DNA of 64,000 nt from Myxococcales bacterium. GTDB taxonomy: Bacteria; Myxococcota; UBA727; GCA-2721815. The stretch covers positions 1 to 64,000 of the forward strand of contig PBLQ01000006.1 of NCBI GenBank assembly GCA_002721815.1. The letters are read 5' to 3'. The translations under genes were made by a program, and so were the position numbers. The notes beneath the pieces are model-generated. The model made no database searches. It saw nothing but the letters and a program-made list of their open reading frames with translations, and was not told the DNA's origin. Position 1 is the first letter of the stretch. Each line of letters starts with the position of its first letter. Shown one piece after another: positions 8,136 to 16,765 of the stretch.

Positions 8136-9797
8136 ATGAAAAGCACCAAGTTCCTCGCAGCCCTTAAAAAAGCCCCGAAGCCGGACGGTATCAACCGCTG
8201 GCTCTTTTTGCCCTATGATCAAATGAACCTCCGGTTTATCGATGGAGCCATTTCAAATGGGGACGTTGGCGTGATTCTCATCGAGAGTCAGTGGAAGGCA
8301 GCCCAGCGACCTTACCACAAGCAAAAGCTGGCCTTTATTTTGGCGAACATGCGGCATTTTGCGCTTTCACTGGTGAAGCGGGGCATTCCCATTCATTACG
8401 TTTTGTCGGACCAACCCTACGAGACGGTTTTGCTCGAATTGATCGAAGACCATCAGTGGGAAATTAGCGTTCATGAGCCCGCTGAATACGAGTTGCGACA
8501 AGCGCTTGTGAACTTGGCCCACCACGACTTTTTCACCATCTGCCCACATCCTGGATGGTTGTCTACCGAAAATGATTTCAATGAAGCATCAGGCGGAAAA
8601 TGGCCAGTGAAAATGGACCGATTCTATCGGTTCATGCGGCAAAAAACCGGGATTCTCATGGAAGAAGGAAAACCGGTGGGCGGAAAATACAGCTTCGATG
8701 TGGACAATCGGTTGAAGTGGAAGGGCGATCCAGCCATTCCGGAGGTTCCCAAGTTTAAACCAGAGACCATCACGCAGGAAGTGATCGAAATGGTCGACGA
8801 TGTTTTTGCGCATCACCCAGGCCAAGTGAACCCAGATGTCCTGGTGGTGGGTCGCGATCAAGCGCTGCAACTTTGGCGGTGGTGCCTCAAAGAATGTTTG
8901 CATCATTTTGGGCCGTATCAAGATGCCATGACCTTACACAGCAGCAGTCTGTTTCATTCCCGTATTTCAGGCTTGTTACATTTGCACCTGCTGCTCCCAG
9001 AGGAGGTGGTGAGAGACGTCGAAGCAATGGCGCTGCCCATCGCGAGCAAGGAAGGATTTATCCGTCAGGTTTTGGGGTGGCGGGAGTACATGTTTCACGT
9101 TCATCGAACCACAGAAGGGTTGCGCCAGTTACCCATTGAGATTCCGCACAAGCCAACCAATCGGACACGTGATGGCGGCTATTGGAAATGGAGCGGTCAA
9201 ACGGAGCCGGATTCAAGCACGGCCATGGGGGCTGCTCCGAATTACCTCGGTGTGAATGAGGATTTATTTCCCGTTTATTGGGGCACCCAAAGTGGCATGG
9301 CTTGTATGGACGCCTGCGTGAAAAGTGTGTGGGACGAAGCTTATGGTCATCACATCAGTCGATTGATGGTGCTCGCCAACTTTGCCACCCTCATGGACGT
9401 GCATCCCCGGCAAGTGACCGATTGGTTTTGGGTGGCTTACCACGACGCTTTTGACTGGGTGGTAGAGCCCAATGTGTTGGGGATGGGGGTATTTGCTTTG
9501 GGCACGATGATGACCACCAAACCCTATGTGGCGGGGAGCAGTTATATTAATAAAATGTCGGATTTTTGTGGGGGCTGTGCTTTCGACCCTAAAACGAACT
9601 GCCCATTTAAAAGACTTTATTGGCAGTTTTTTGAACGACATTCCGAAAAACTGCAACACATCCAGCGTTTAAGAATGCCTCTGGTTCAAATCAAAAAAAG
9701 AAAGACAGAGGAAAAAGGCAAAGACGCCAAGGTGTTTGATGTGGTTAGGCGACGCCTTCAAAAGGGGGACATGGTGGCCCCTCATCACTTTGAATAG
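8136..9797 (+). CDS. Iron-sulfur photolyase/cryptochrome-related protein (FeS-BCP family)
   Basis: A 553-residue member of the deoxyribodipyrimidine photolyase-related family, which repairs (6-4) photoproducts or senses light using FAD and a [4Fe-4S] cluster. The N-terminal alpha/beta domain starts RWLFLPYDQMN. Candidate cluster ligands are Cys390 or Cys394 (GMACMDACVK), Cys478 and Cys481 (FCGGCAFDPK) and Cys489 (NCPF). The aromatic-rich C-terminal FAD domain includes WREYMFHVHR and WFWVAYHDAFDWVV. The start ATG is one codon after a TTG in frame; the Shine-Dalgarno sequence is weak. The gene abuts the convergent DUF1501 gene, four bases away. Confidence 0.92.
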   Translation: MKSTKFLAALKKAPKPDGINRWLFLPYDQMNLRFIDGAISNGDVGVILIESQWKAAQRPYHKQKLAFILANMRHFALSLVKRGIPIHYVLSDQPYETVLLELIEDHQWEISVHEPAEYELRQALVNLAHHDFFTICPHPGWLSTENDFNEASGGKWPVKMDRFYRFMRQKTGILMEEGKPVGGKYSFDVDNRLKWKGDPAIPEVPKFKPETITQEVIEMVDDVFAHHPGQVNPDVLVVGRDQALQLWRWCLKECLHHFGPYQDAMTLHSSSLFHSRISGLLHLHLLLPEEVVRDVEAMALPIASKEGFIRQVLGWREYMFHVHRTTEGLRQLPIEIPHKPTNRTRDGGYWKWSGQTEPDSSTAMGAAPNYLGVNEDLFPVYWGTQSGMACMDACVKSVWDEAYGHHISRLMVLANFATLMDVHPRQVTDWFWVAYHDAFDWVVEPNVLGMGVFALGTMMTTKPYVAGSSYINKMSDFCGGCAFDPKTNCPFKRLYWQFFERHSEKLQHIQRLRMPLVQIKKRKTEEKGKDAKVFDVVRRRLQKGDMVAPHHFE

Positions 9798-9800
9798 GGG

Positions 9801-11288
9801 CTAACCAAATAAGGGCAGCACCGTTTGAAACTCGCTGGGCAGCTTGAATTGTTCGGCCAGGGGATGACAATTAATCCCCAACATGTCCCGAATCGTATAG
9901 TGAATGTGTGACGGGGTAATAAAACTACCCCCATCATCCAAAGCCAGCGTTTCTAAGTTCACGGCCCGAGGCATCATCCCTGATTTAGGCTGTTGAGCGC
10001 TCGGGTTGGGGTCGACGTAGGTACCACCAAATTCACGGTTCCCTTCGATGAGACCTCCCATCATCATGAAACTGGTGATGGGCCAATGGTCTTTACCATC
10101 AGCACTGCCATTCAGTCGGGTCCGACCGAAGTCAGAGTGAACCAAAATGAGAGAACGTTCCCAAAGCCCTTGGCTTTGCAAATGGGTGGCCACAAAATCG
10201 ATGGTCTCAAAAAGTTTTTGGAGCAGTGGCAGGTGCAGGGAATAGTGATCGGAATGCGTATCGAAGCCACCCGCTTGGAGCATGGCGGCATTACAAATGC
10301 CAGATTTCATCCCAGCGATGAGCAAGGCCATTTTTTCTTTTCCCTCATCTCCATTGGTATGGCTTTCCATACTGGGCCAAGTGTCGGCCAACGGCTTCAG
10401 ATCTTTTTCTGAGAGACGCGCATCTCGTAGTTTTTGAATGTTACGTTGCACATGAGGGGGGAGGTTGGCTTGAGCGAGCATGCGTTCAGTGCGGCTGTTT
10501 TGGTAGTTGAGTACTTGGTCTATAATGGCATTGGATACGTAGGGGTGTGCCACATTATCGCTTAGGCTCAGCGGGTAAGCGAAGGGCTCGGTGAGGTTGA
10601 GCAGTGCGCCTGGTTTGGATGCGCGCGCGATGGGGACGATTCCCATGGTGGCATCATAACCTCCAGTGGAAGTAAAGGCCATGGGCAGGGAATGGGTGGA
10701 AGTGTCGCCATAGATGTCTTTGTTGCGAATGGCTGCCCACAAGGCACCGATGTGTGGTGCGCCCACGCCAAGTCGCCCGCTCCATGCATAGCGTTGACCC
10801 ACCCCGTGCGCGTTGGTTTGGGTGTCGATACCTTGCACAATCACCAAATCGTTTTGGTATTTTTCGAAGAAGTCTTCACCGTTGACTTGGTAATAACTGG
10901 CAGTGCCACCCTCCGTACGACCATTTGAAAGCTGGGTGCCCCCAGAAATGGATTGAGGGGCAATGTGAAAGGGGCCTACATTTTTGACGTGTTCGGGGCC
11001 ATAAAAAGCGAATCTGTGTTTGGGACCGTGGCGTTTGCCTTCAAACCAAGAGGCATCGCCAAGAATATCATCGTGCTGGAAATCGTCCCCTAACAGGGGG
11101 TCGCAAAAAGAGGTGGTGTCGTACGCACCGTTGGCATCGATACAGAACAACAAGGGATGTTGTGCGTTGGTCGAGCAAAGATCTGTGTTCGCAAAACTCC
11201 GTTGCGTATTTAATAGCGCCAAGCTTCCTGATGATAAACCCACCAGGCCCAAAGCTGCTTTCTTTATAAAATCGCGTCGATCCATCAT
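9801..11288 (-). CDS. Tat-exported DUF1501 family protein
   Basis: A 495-residue exported protein. The N-terminus has a twin-arginine signal (MMDRRDFIKKAALGLVGLSS then a short hydrophobic stretch ending near SFA). The body resembles DUF1501 proteins of the sulfatase/alkaline-phosphatase superfamily: VIVQGIDTQTNAHGVG, GGFDTHSDHYSLHLPLL and VHSDFGRT, with His/Asp/Thr residues that could bind metal. DUF1501 function is unknown; in planctomycetes it is encoded next to large cytochrome-domain proteins. Here it starts 5 bases after the 1758-residue lipoprotein gene, so the two are surely cotranscribed. Confidence 0.88.
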   Translation of the reverse strand: MMDRRDFIKKAALGLVGLSSGSLALLNTQRSFANTDLCSTNAQHPLLFCIDANGAYDTTSFCDPLLGDDFQHDDILGDASWFEGKRHGPKHRFAFYGPEHVKNVGPFHIAPQSISGGTQLSNGRTEGGTASYYQVNGEDFFEKYQNDLVIVQGIDTQTNAHGVGQRYAWSGRLGVGAPHIGALWAAIRNKDIYGDTSTHSLPMAFTSTGGYDATMGIVPIARASKPGALLNLTEPFAYPLSLSDNVAHPYVSNAIIDQVLNYQNSRTERMLAQANLPPHVQRNIQKLRDARLSEKDLKPLADTWPSMESHTNGDEGKEKMALLIAGMKSGICNAAMLQAGGFDTHSDHYSLHLPLLQKLFETIDFVATHLQSQGLWERSLILVHSDFGRTRLNGSADGKDHWPITSFMMMGGLIEGNREFGGTYVDPNPSAQQPKSGMMPRAVNLETLALDDGGSFITPSHIHYTIRDMLGINCHPLAEQFKLPSEFQTVLPLFG

Positions 11289-11293
11289 GGTTC

Positions 11294-14200
11294 CTATTCG
11301 TACAAAAAGTGGTAATCACTGAGCAATGCCATCAATACTGCTTGCCATGCGGCGATGGTACCGTGTGTGTCCATATCGGTGGTGACCCTTCTGCGTCCTT
11401 CCACATTGTCTAAATCCGTATAAACGTCATCGAAAAGTTTGAGTGCTTCACATTTGCTCGAAAGGGTGTGGGTGTCATCTCGGGCCTGGTTGATAAAGGA
11501 TTGGGTGTACTCTTCTACAGATTGGTCGCCCAAATCCACTGCCGTTGGGACCAACCCACTCTCATTCATTAAATATGCGTCGATACAAGTAAGAAATTGT
11601 TCGTTGATGGCCTGGGTCGAAAATGTCGAAACATTGATGGTTTCGAGTTGAGGACACTGAAGGCCATTGTTGTTGAGGGCTGTTTGTTTGGACATCACGA
11701 GGTAGTCGCCATTTTCATAATCGTCGGCTACTTCGTAACCCAATAGCGTTAAGCCGGTGCTTTGGATGTAAGCATGGTACCCTGCTTCTGAGTCTATGGT
11801 CGAATCGCTTTCTAAGAGGTAAGCGTTATCCAAGGGGAAATAATCAGCGATGCCGGGTGCGTATAAGCTGGGGTCTGTGGCGCAGAGGTTAAACGCGGTT
11901 GCGTCAAGCGTATCAGTTCCTGCTTCAATCGCTTGCCAATAAGTACGAGCATTCAAATGGCCAGCTTGGGTGATTAAACATCCCATGTGGTATATGGATT
12001 GAACGACAAAGCCAAAGTTCATGTCGTTGAGCAGGGTTTGTTCTTCTTCGATAATATCGTCTCGCAATGCTTGCGCAGCCTGATCTTGGTAGGTGCCCTC
12101 ATTAAAGATGGCGGTTTGTGTCACGACGTTGGTAAAGAGATTGTAGAGCGCTTCAATCTCTGCATCATTGGCATCTAAATCTTCACCAAAGAAATTGAGG
12201 TAAAGCCATTGGAGCTGGGAGCGTATTGCACTCTCACCGTCGTCTGCATCGCCCAGGAAAACACCATCATCGAGTGTGCTGGAGGGCAGTGTCTCTATGT
12301 CCACATACTGAAAAAGTTTTCGTTCACTCGGGTTCCTGTATGAGAATTCGTAGGGGGCCACCACACACGCCATATCTGCACTCATTTTACGGGCAATTAA
12401 AGTACTGATCACGGTGGGCTCGCGTTCACGAACAATCACATCTCGATAATCGATACCGCCGTACATGAGGCGGTACCAACTGGTCTCCAGTAGCATGGGC
12501 AGACTGTTGTACCAGTGGTTGTTGTTGCGATAGTTCCATGGGTACCCTGTTGTGGCCAAAATGCGTCGATGCAGTTGCTCGGGGATGATCCGTTGACCAC
12601 CCCCCACGGCAGCAATGTCTAACGCTAATTTAATATCCTCATCTTCCACGTTGACCTTCTTAATATTATAAAGGTTGCCGGTGATGATGCCTGTAATGGC
12701 TGCACGTAAGTCGTTGCCGTTGTTCACGAAGATTTGCCGTACTTTTTCAATCTCATGAGACTGCGCCATGTAAGCCATGACCTGAGCGCGATAGTTGGGG
12801 TGCGCCCGGTCCTGCGGTGGAGACAAGACCGTTAGGCCCAAATAGGACTCATGGAGCCACCGAGCGATGGCCAGTGAAAAACGTTCATCGGTGACGATCT
12901 TTTCTCCCATGGAACGCAGGGCGGTTTCTGAGCTGCCGTAGTAGTCTACGCTGTGGTCATTGGCCGTATCGTGAGGCCTGTCGGTGAGATTCAGCAGACT
13001 GCCTTTATAGCCAGGTCTGCGCACACAAGGGGTCTCGCCTTCTTCGGCCATGGCCCAATCGCCGTCCGCACACAAATCGTAGTAATAGCCCACACCATGC
13101 CCGAGCCAACTAACGGAATCTTCGTTGTAAGCCCGGTCGCTCCACAGAGGGTTATATGTCCAATTTACGAAATGACCAGGCCACGAGTAGTTTTTAAAGT
13201 GGGCTCCGAGTGGGTCCATGGCGGCATGACAGACCCGGCACGAAAAAGCCTCGAACGTCGGGTTCGCGGGCAAGTCATCATCGGCACTGACTGTGAACTC
13301 CACCAAGTCAAGGATGTCGATATCTAGGAATTTGTCGTACACTTCTTTAGAACGTTGCCGGTTGTGGTTGGTGATCATGTTTTGGTAGCGTCGTAAAAAC
13401 GTGCCCATGGTCAGCCATCCCGCATGCTCAGGGTGAGATTTCCATTCATTGGTTTTGGTATCCATGAGGGTGTTGCCATTTGCAAAAAGGTTTTCTTTAG
13501 CAACCCATTCATTGCGGCTCATGGGATCTTCAAATAACTTGTCTTCGCCGTCATCATGGTGCCCCTGGGTGATATCCATTCCCATGACGAAGGCCGTGTA
13601 AGGGTTCATGACGTAATGCTCAGATGTGAGCACCTTTGAAAAGTCATTGTTAAAATAGGGGTCGTTGGGGTGTTCTAAAATATAGTTGGCCAGTTCGTTG
13701 CTTTGGGATTGCATGTCTCTGTCGGCCCAATCAAACCCATTCGCGCAAAAATTGTGGCGGCATTCTCCAGGAACGGGCAGGGTCGCTGTGTGGTTGGCGT
13801 AGTTGCCCCTCTCATCAAAATCACGTTGTATGGTATAAAAGATGGCGGTTTCCACAGGAAGTATGATGTCAGCGACCCCCAAGGCACCATCGTTCTCCAG
13901 GTAATCCAGGTTTTCGGCCCAGGTGAGTACCGCGTCTTTGTAGCAGAGCAGTTCGATGTGACTGTTGCCCGCTGGGTAAGGGTAGGGGTCGCTCCAAAAG
14001 CAATAGCCGTAGGTTTTATCGTCAGCATTTTCTTTTTCGTAGTACTTGATACGAAGATATTCCATTTCATCTTGCCCGTTACCCACCGGCGTGAACAGCC
14101 CGCAGCCATCATCATCTTCACAGCCCTGGCCATCTTCAATGGTACAGCCGGTTTCGCTGGTGCAGTTGTAAAACTGGTTAAGATAGTTGTCGAGAGTGTC

Positions 14201-16570
14201 ATATTCACTGTGGAAATAGCAGCCTGCGGCATTGTTGCAGGATTCCGCATCTGTAAAGACATCACAGGCACTGACGTCATATTTTTTAGGAATCAAATGG
14301 CTGGTCGCAGGGTCATTGCCAATCTCTTCGCAGCACCCGTATCGTTCTAAGCATTCGGCATAGAGATCGCCAGTGAGATCGATGGCTTGATTTTCTTGGG
14401 TGGGCGCCTCGGTGGGAATATTTGGGAAGCACTCGGCCTCTCTTTGGTCGGGGTGACCGCTGTACCAATCAGCTTTGGTGAGGCACGCTTTCGAATACAC
14501 GCCCCGATCGTAGCGGTTACGAAAGGAGTTTCGTCTGGGATAAACGCGTTCGTAAAGACTTTCGAGCCCCGTCAAGCTGACTTCTTTGGTATCTCGCAGC
14601 ATGAGCATGTCTTCAATGACTTCACCCAAACGGGTGTAAAACTCGGGCCGATCCAAAATGGGCATGAATCCAGAGTTCGAATCGGTCTCACTTTCAGAGC
14701 CCATGTTACTCGTATCTCCCAAATTATTTCCCGCGCCGCTTCCCGGATTTGGATCGCTGCTTAGCGCGTATGCGGGGTAGGTTTTTTCGATGAGTGAATT
14801 GCGGTTGAAATTTGACTCATTCAGCACTGTTCTAAATTCGTTGGGTTCGGGATAATGACTGGTGAAGGTAAATGTGGCTCTGCGGTAGAGTTCAGTGTCA
14901 GAGTAGCGCGTGATGCCAATATCTTCGCGCCCCAAAAGGTCGTAATTGGTTTCGCCGTCTGGGCAGGTTTTGTAGGAACGGTTGACCATTTCCTCTAAAA
15001 CGGCTGTTTCTCGGTCATCGATAATTATGCCTCCACCATGGTCATCAACGAGATCGAAGTAGACTTCGGGGCCGTAACTTGCGGTGGGGACGAGACCAGC
15101 GGGTTTGGTGTACATCAAGGACCCTTTTTGCTGAAAAAAGCTGATGTTGTGAGCGATGGCCCCTGGCGTGCCTTCAAATTTACCTTTCCAAATATCGACG
15201 CCAGTATATTGCGTCCACTCTTGGGCGAGTCCGTATTCGTTGTGGCAACCCAAACACTTTTTAAAGATCGGGCCCATCACTTCGTGTACAAAATAGTCTT
15301 TGGCATCCACGCACGGCGAAAAGGAAAGCGCCACATAATCAAAAACCAAAGTCCAGCCTTGTTCTGCATTGCTATAGGCTTCTACATCCACCCCTATTTC
15401 ACCTGCTTGACTGCTTTGTAGCCTGCACAACACTTGGCCCGCCGTATCGGTAAGCCCCGGGTCGTCTGTCCCGCAAGAAACGACGGTGGTGGTACCGATG
15501 CGAGGAAGAATTCTGACTTGAGCACCAGGGAGAACGGATCCATTGGCATCACTGATGGTGATCAGCAGTTCATGGGTCATCTCATCATCGGCTTCAGGAT
15601 TATCGCCACTTTCATCGTCCAGCGGGGTTGTGGGTGACTCCCAGCCACAGTTGAGGGGATCGATGTTTTGGGCATTGGGCGTCGCACTGCCCGCATCCGT
15701 GTCCCCAGCAGCTGGCCCGGCATCGCTGGTTTCACTCGAAGGTGTTTCAAGGTTGAGGATCCAATCGTACACATTGTTGAGAGAAATGTGCGTTTCGCCT
15801 GAACTCGCTAACGCTTCAAAGGAGGGGTAGGGCGGCATTTGCGTGTAGCCCTGATTTGACGTGGCCATCCCTTGGTCGACCAGCAGTAAGTAAAACTGGC
15901 TCGACTCAGGAAGTCCTGGCGCTATCATCAAGGGGTCTTCGACAATTTTTGTTTGGAATGTTTGTAGGTCTTTAAAGTAGTCCATATTGCCCGCCATGTG
16001 ACAGGCGCTGCAGTTGTGGGACAGGGTTTCGAAAACACATGCGGTGTTTAAGGCCCCATCGGTGTGGGGCGCACAATCTTCGACCCAATCCGATGGTAAA
16101 GAAGTCCCTGCGTCTTCAACAATTTCACTGTTATCGTCTGTGCCAGCATCGAGAAGTCCAAGGTGAGGACTGGGGCCCGCGTCTTGCGGTTCTGCCGGCA
16201 ATTCAGAACCTGCGTCGTTCGTGGTGGTCGGCAATTCAGGACCTGCGTCGTGCGTGGTGGTCGGCGCATCCGTGCCTGCGTCTGGTGTTTCGGATGGCGC
16301 ATCAGACCCAGCATCGATCGTCACGAGGGGGGATTCATTTCCTGAATCTGCGCCATTGGTAGAGCTGGTCGCACCTGCATCTGAGCTGATGGGGGTTGGA
16401 GTCGCACCTGCATCTGAAATGGGGGTGCTGGTTCCCGAGTCGAGAACAGGTTCGGGCGGTGGGTCTGGGTCAGGTATTGTTGTTTCTGGATCGGGCGGGG
16501 CCGGTTCCGCGGGGCAAGCCAACAGAAAGCACGTAAGCAAAAAACAAAACGGGATCCGTACAAGATTCAT
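11294..16570 (-). CDS. Giant lipoprotein with three CxxCH sites (planctomycete-type cytochrome family)
   Basis: The protein has 1758 residues. It starts MNLVRIPFCFLL and has a lipobox ending LLAC at Cys19, followed by Pro. Residues about 20-160 are a low-complexity linker of D-A-G and Pro/Thr/Ser repeats. CxxCH haem-binding motifs occur at about 185 (CSACH), 437 (CLGCH) and 1108 (CRVCH, followed by AAMDPLG as in DUF1588-type domains). NDFSKVLTSEHYVMNP before the last site also fits this family. It probably sits on the outer membrane or cell surface. An upstream in-frame Met would add 58 residues with no signal; the ATG at 16570 with AGAGG gives a proper lipoprotein. Function unknown; electron transfer or surface polymer handling is only inferred. 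Confidence 0.87.
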   Translation of the reverse strand: MNLVRIPFCFLLTCFLLACPAEPAPPDPETTIPDPDPPPEPVLDSGTSTPISDAGATPTPISSDAGATSSTNGADSGNESPLVTIDAGSDAPSETPDAGTDAPTTTHDAGPELPTTTNDAGSELPAEPQDAGPSPHLGLLDAGTDDNSEIVEDAGTSLPSDWVEDCAPHTDGALNTACVFETLSHNCSACHMAGNMDYFKDLQTFQTKIVEDPLMIAPGLPESSQFYLLLVDQGMATSNQGYTQMPPYPSFEALASSGETHISLNNVYDWILNLETPSSETSDAGPAAGDTDAGSATPNAQNIDPLNCGWESPTTPLDDESGDNPEADDEMTHELLITISDANGSVLPGAQVRILPRIGTTTVVSCGTDDPGLTDTAGQVLCRLQSSQAGEIGVDVEAYSNAEQGWTLVFDYVALSFSPCVDAKDYFVHEVMGPIFKKCLGCHNEYGLAQEWTQYTGVDIWKGKFEGTPGAIAHNISFFQQKGSLMYTKPAGLVPTASYGPEVYFDLVDDHGGGIIIDDRETAVLEEMVNRSYKTCPDGETNYDLLGREDIGITRYSDTELYRRATFTFTSHYPEPNEFRTVLNESNFNRNSLIEKTYPAYALSSDPNPGSGAGNNLGDTSNMGSESETDSNSGFMPILDRPEFYTRLGEVIEDMLMLRDTKEVSLTGLESLYERVYPRRNSFRNRYDRGVYSKACLTKADWYSGHPDQREAECFPNIPTEAPTQENQAIDLTGDLYAECLERYGCCEEIGNDPATSHLIPKKYDVSACDVFTDAESCNNAAGCYFHSEYDTLDNYLNQFYNCTSETGCTIEDGQGCEDDDGCGLFTPVGNGQDEMEYLRIKYYEKENADDKTYGYCFWSDPYPYPAGNSHIELLCYKDAVLTWAENLDYLENDGALGVADIILPVETAIFYTIQRDFDERGNYANHTATLPVPGECRHNFCANGFDWADRDMQSQSNELANYILEHPNDPYFNNDFSKVLTSEHYVMNPYTAFVMGMDITQGHHDDGEDKLFEDPMSRNEWVAKENLFANGNTLMDTKTNEWKSHPEHAGWLTMGTFLRRYQNMITNHNRQRSKEVYDKFLDIDILDLVEFTVSADDDLPANPTFEAFSCRVCHAAMDPLGAHFKNYSWPGHFVNWTYNPLWSDRAYNEDSVSWLGHGVGYYYDLCADGDWAMAEEGETPCVRRPGYKGSLLNLTDRPHDTANDHSVDYYGSSETALRSMGEKIVTDERFSLAIARWLHESYLGLTVLSPPQDRAHPNYRAQVMAYMAQSHEIEKVRQIFVNNGNDLRAAITGIITGNLYNIKKVNVEDEDIKLALDIAAVGGGQRIIPEQLHRRILATTGYPWNYRNNNHWYNSLPMLLETSWYRLMYGGIDYRDVIVREREPTVISTLIARKMSADMACVVAPYEFSYRNPSERKLFQYVDIETLPSSTLDDGVFLGDADDGESAIRSQLQWLYLNFFGEDLDANDAEIEALYNLFTNVVTQTAIFNEGTYQDQAAQALRDDIIEEEQTLLNDMNFGFVVQSIYHMGCLITQAGHLNARTYWQAIEAGTDTLDATAFNLCATDPSLYAPGIADYFPLDNAYLLESDSTIDSEAGYHAYIQSTGLTLLGYEVADDYENGDYLVMSKQTALNNNGLQCPQLETINVSTFSTQAINEQFLTCIDAYLMNESGLVPTAVDLGDQSVEEYTQSFINQARDDTHTLSSKCEALKLFDDVYTDLDNVEGRRRVTTDMDTHGTIAAWQAVLMALLSDYHFLYE
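16201..16275. repeat. Tandem repeat coding for D-A-G linker
   Basis: Two near-identical copies of a roughly 36-base unit (core CCTGCGTCG, then GTGGTGGTCGG) lie side by side at about 16208-16263, with a degenerate third. It encodes part of the D-A-G linker of the giant lipoprotein. Such in-frame repeats can expand or contract without breaking the gene. Confidence 0.65.
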
Positions 16571-16587
16571 TGGTGCCTCTGGGTTTA

Positions 16588-16617
16588 AATTTAGGGTTCC
16601 AGTGCGTATTTTGTCAA
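16588..16617 (-). promoter_or_regulatory. Candidate sigma-70 promoter for the 1758-residue lipoprotein operon
   Basis: Read on the minus strand, a perfect TTGACA (16617-16612) is followed 18 bases later by TAAATT (16593-16588). It points at the ATG at 16570. The spacing is one base longer than optimal and the -10 matches four of six. Confidence 0.5.
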
Positions 16618-16718
16618 ATCGTCGTAGCCATCTTGCAGGAAAACAACTTTGGTCATCCAAGGCTGTCGCACTTTTACATACAAGTAACCTGGAAAATGGG
16701 CACTCATCAACGCCAAAC

Positions 16719-16747
16719 TTGAAAGGTTCGTGCCACACCCTCATTAT
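16719..16747 (+). promoter_or_regulatory. Candidate promoter for the 1407-residue lipoprotein operon
   Basis: TTGAAA (16719-16724) and CATTAT (16742-16747) are separated by 17 bases and lead into GGGAG and the GTG start at 16766. The leader would be very short. With the opposite promoter at 16588-16617, the 195-base gap would drive both operons. Confidence 0.4.
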
Positions 16748-16765
16748 GATCCTTTGGGAGGCACC

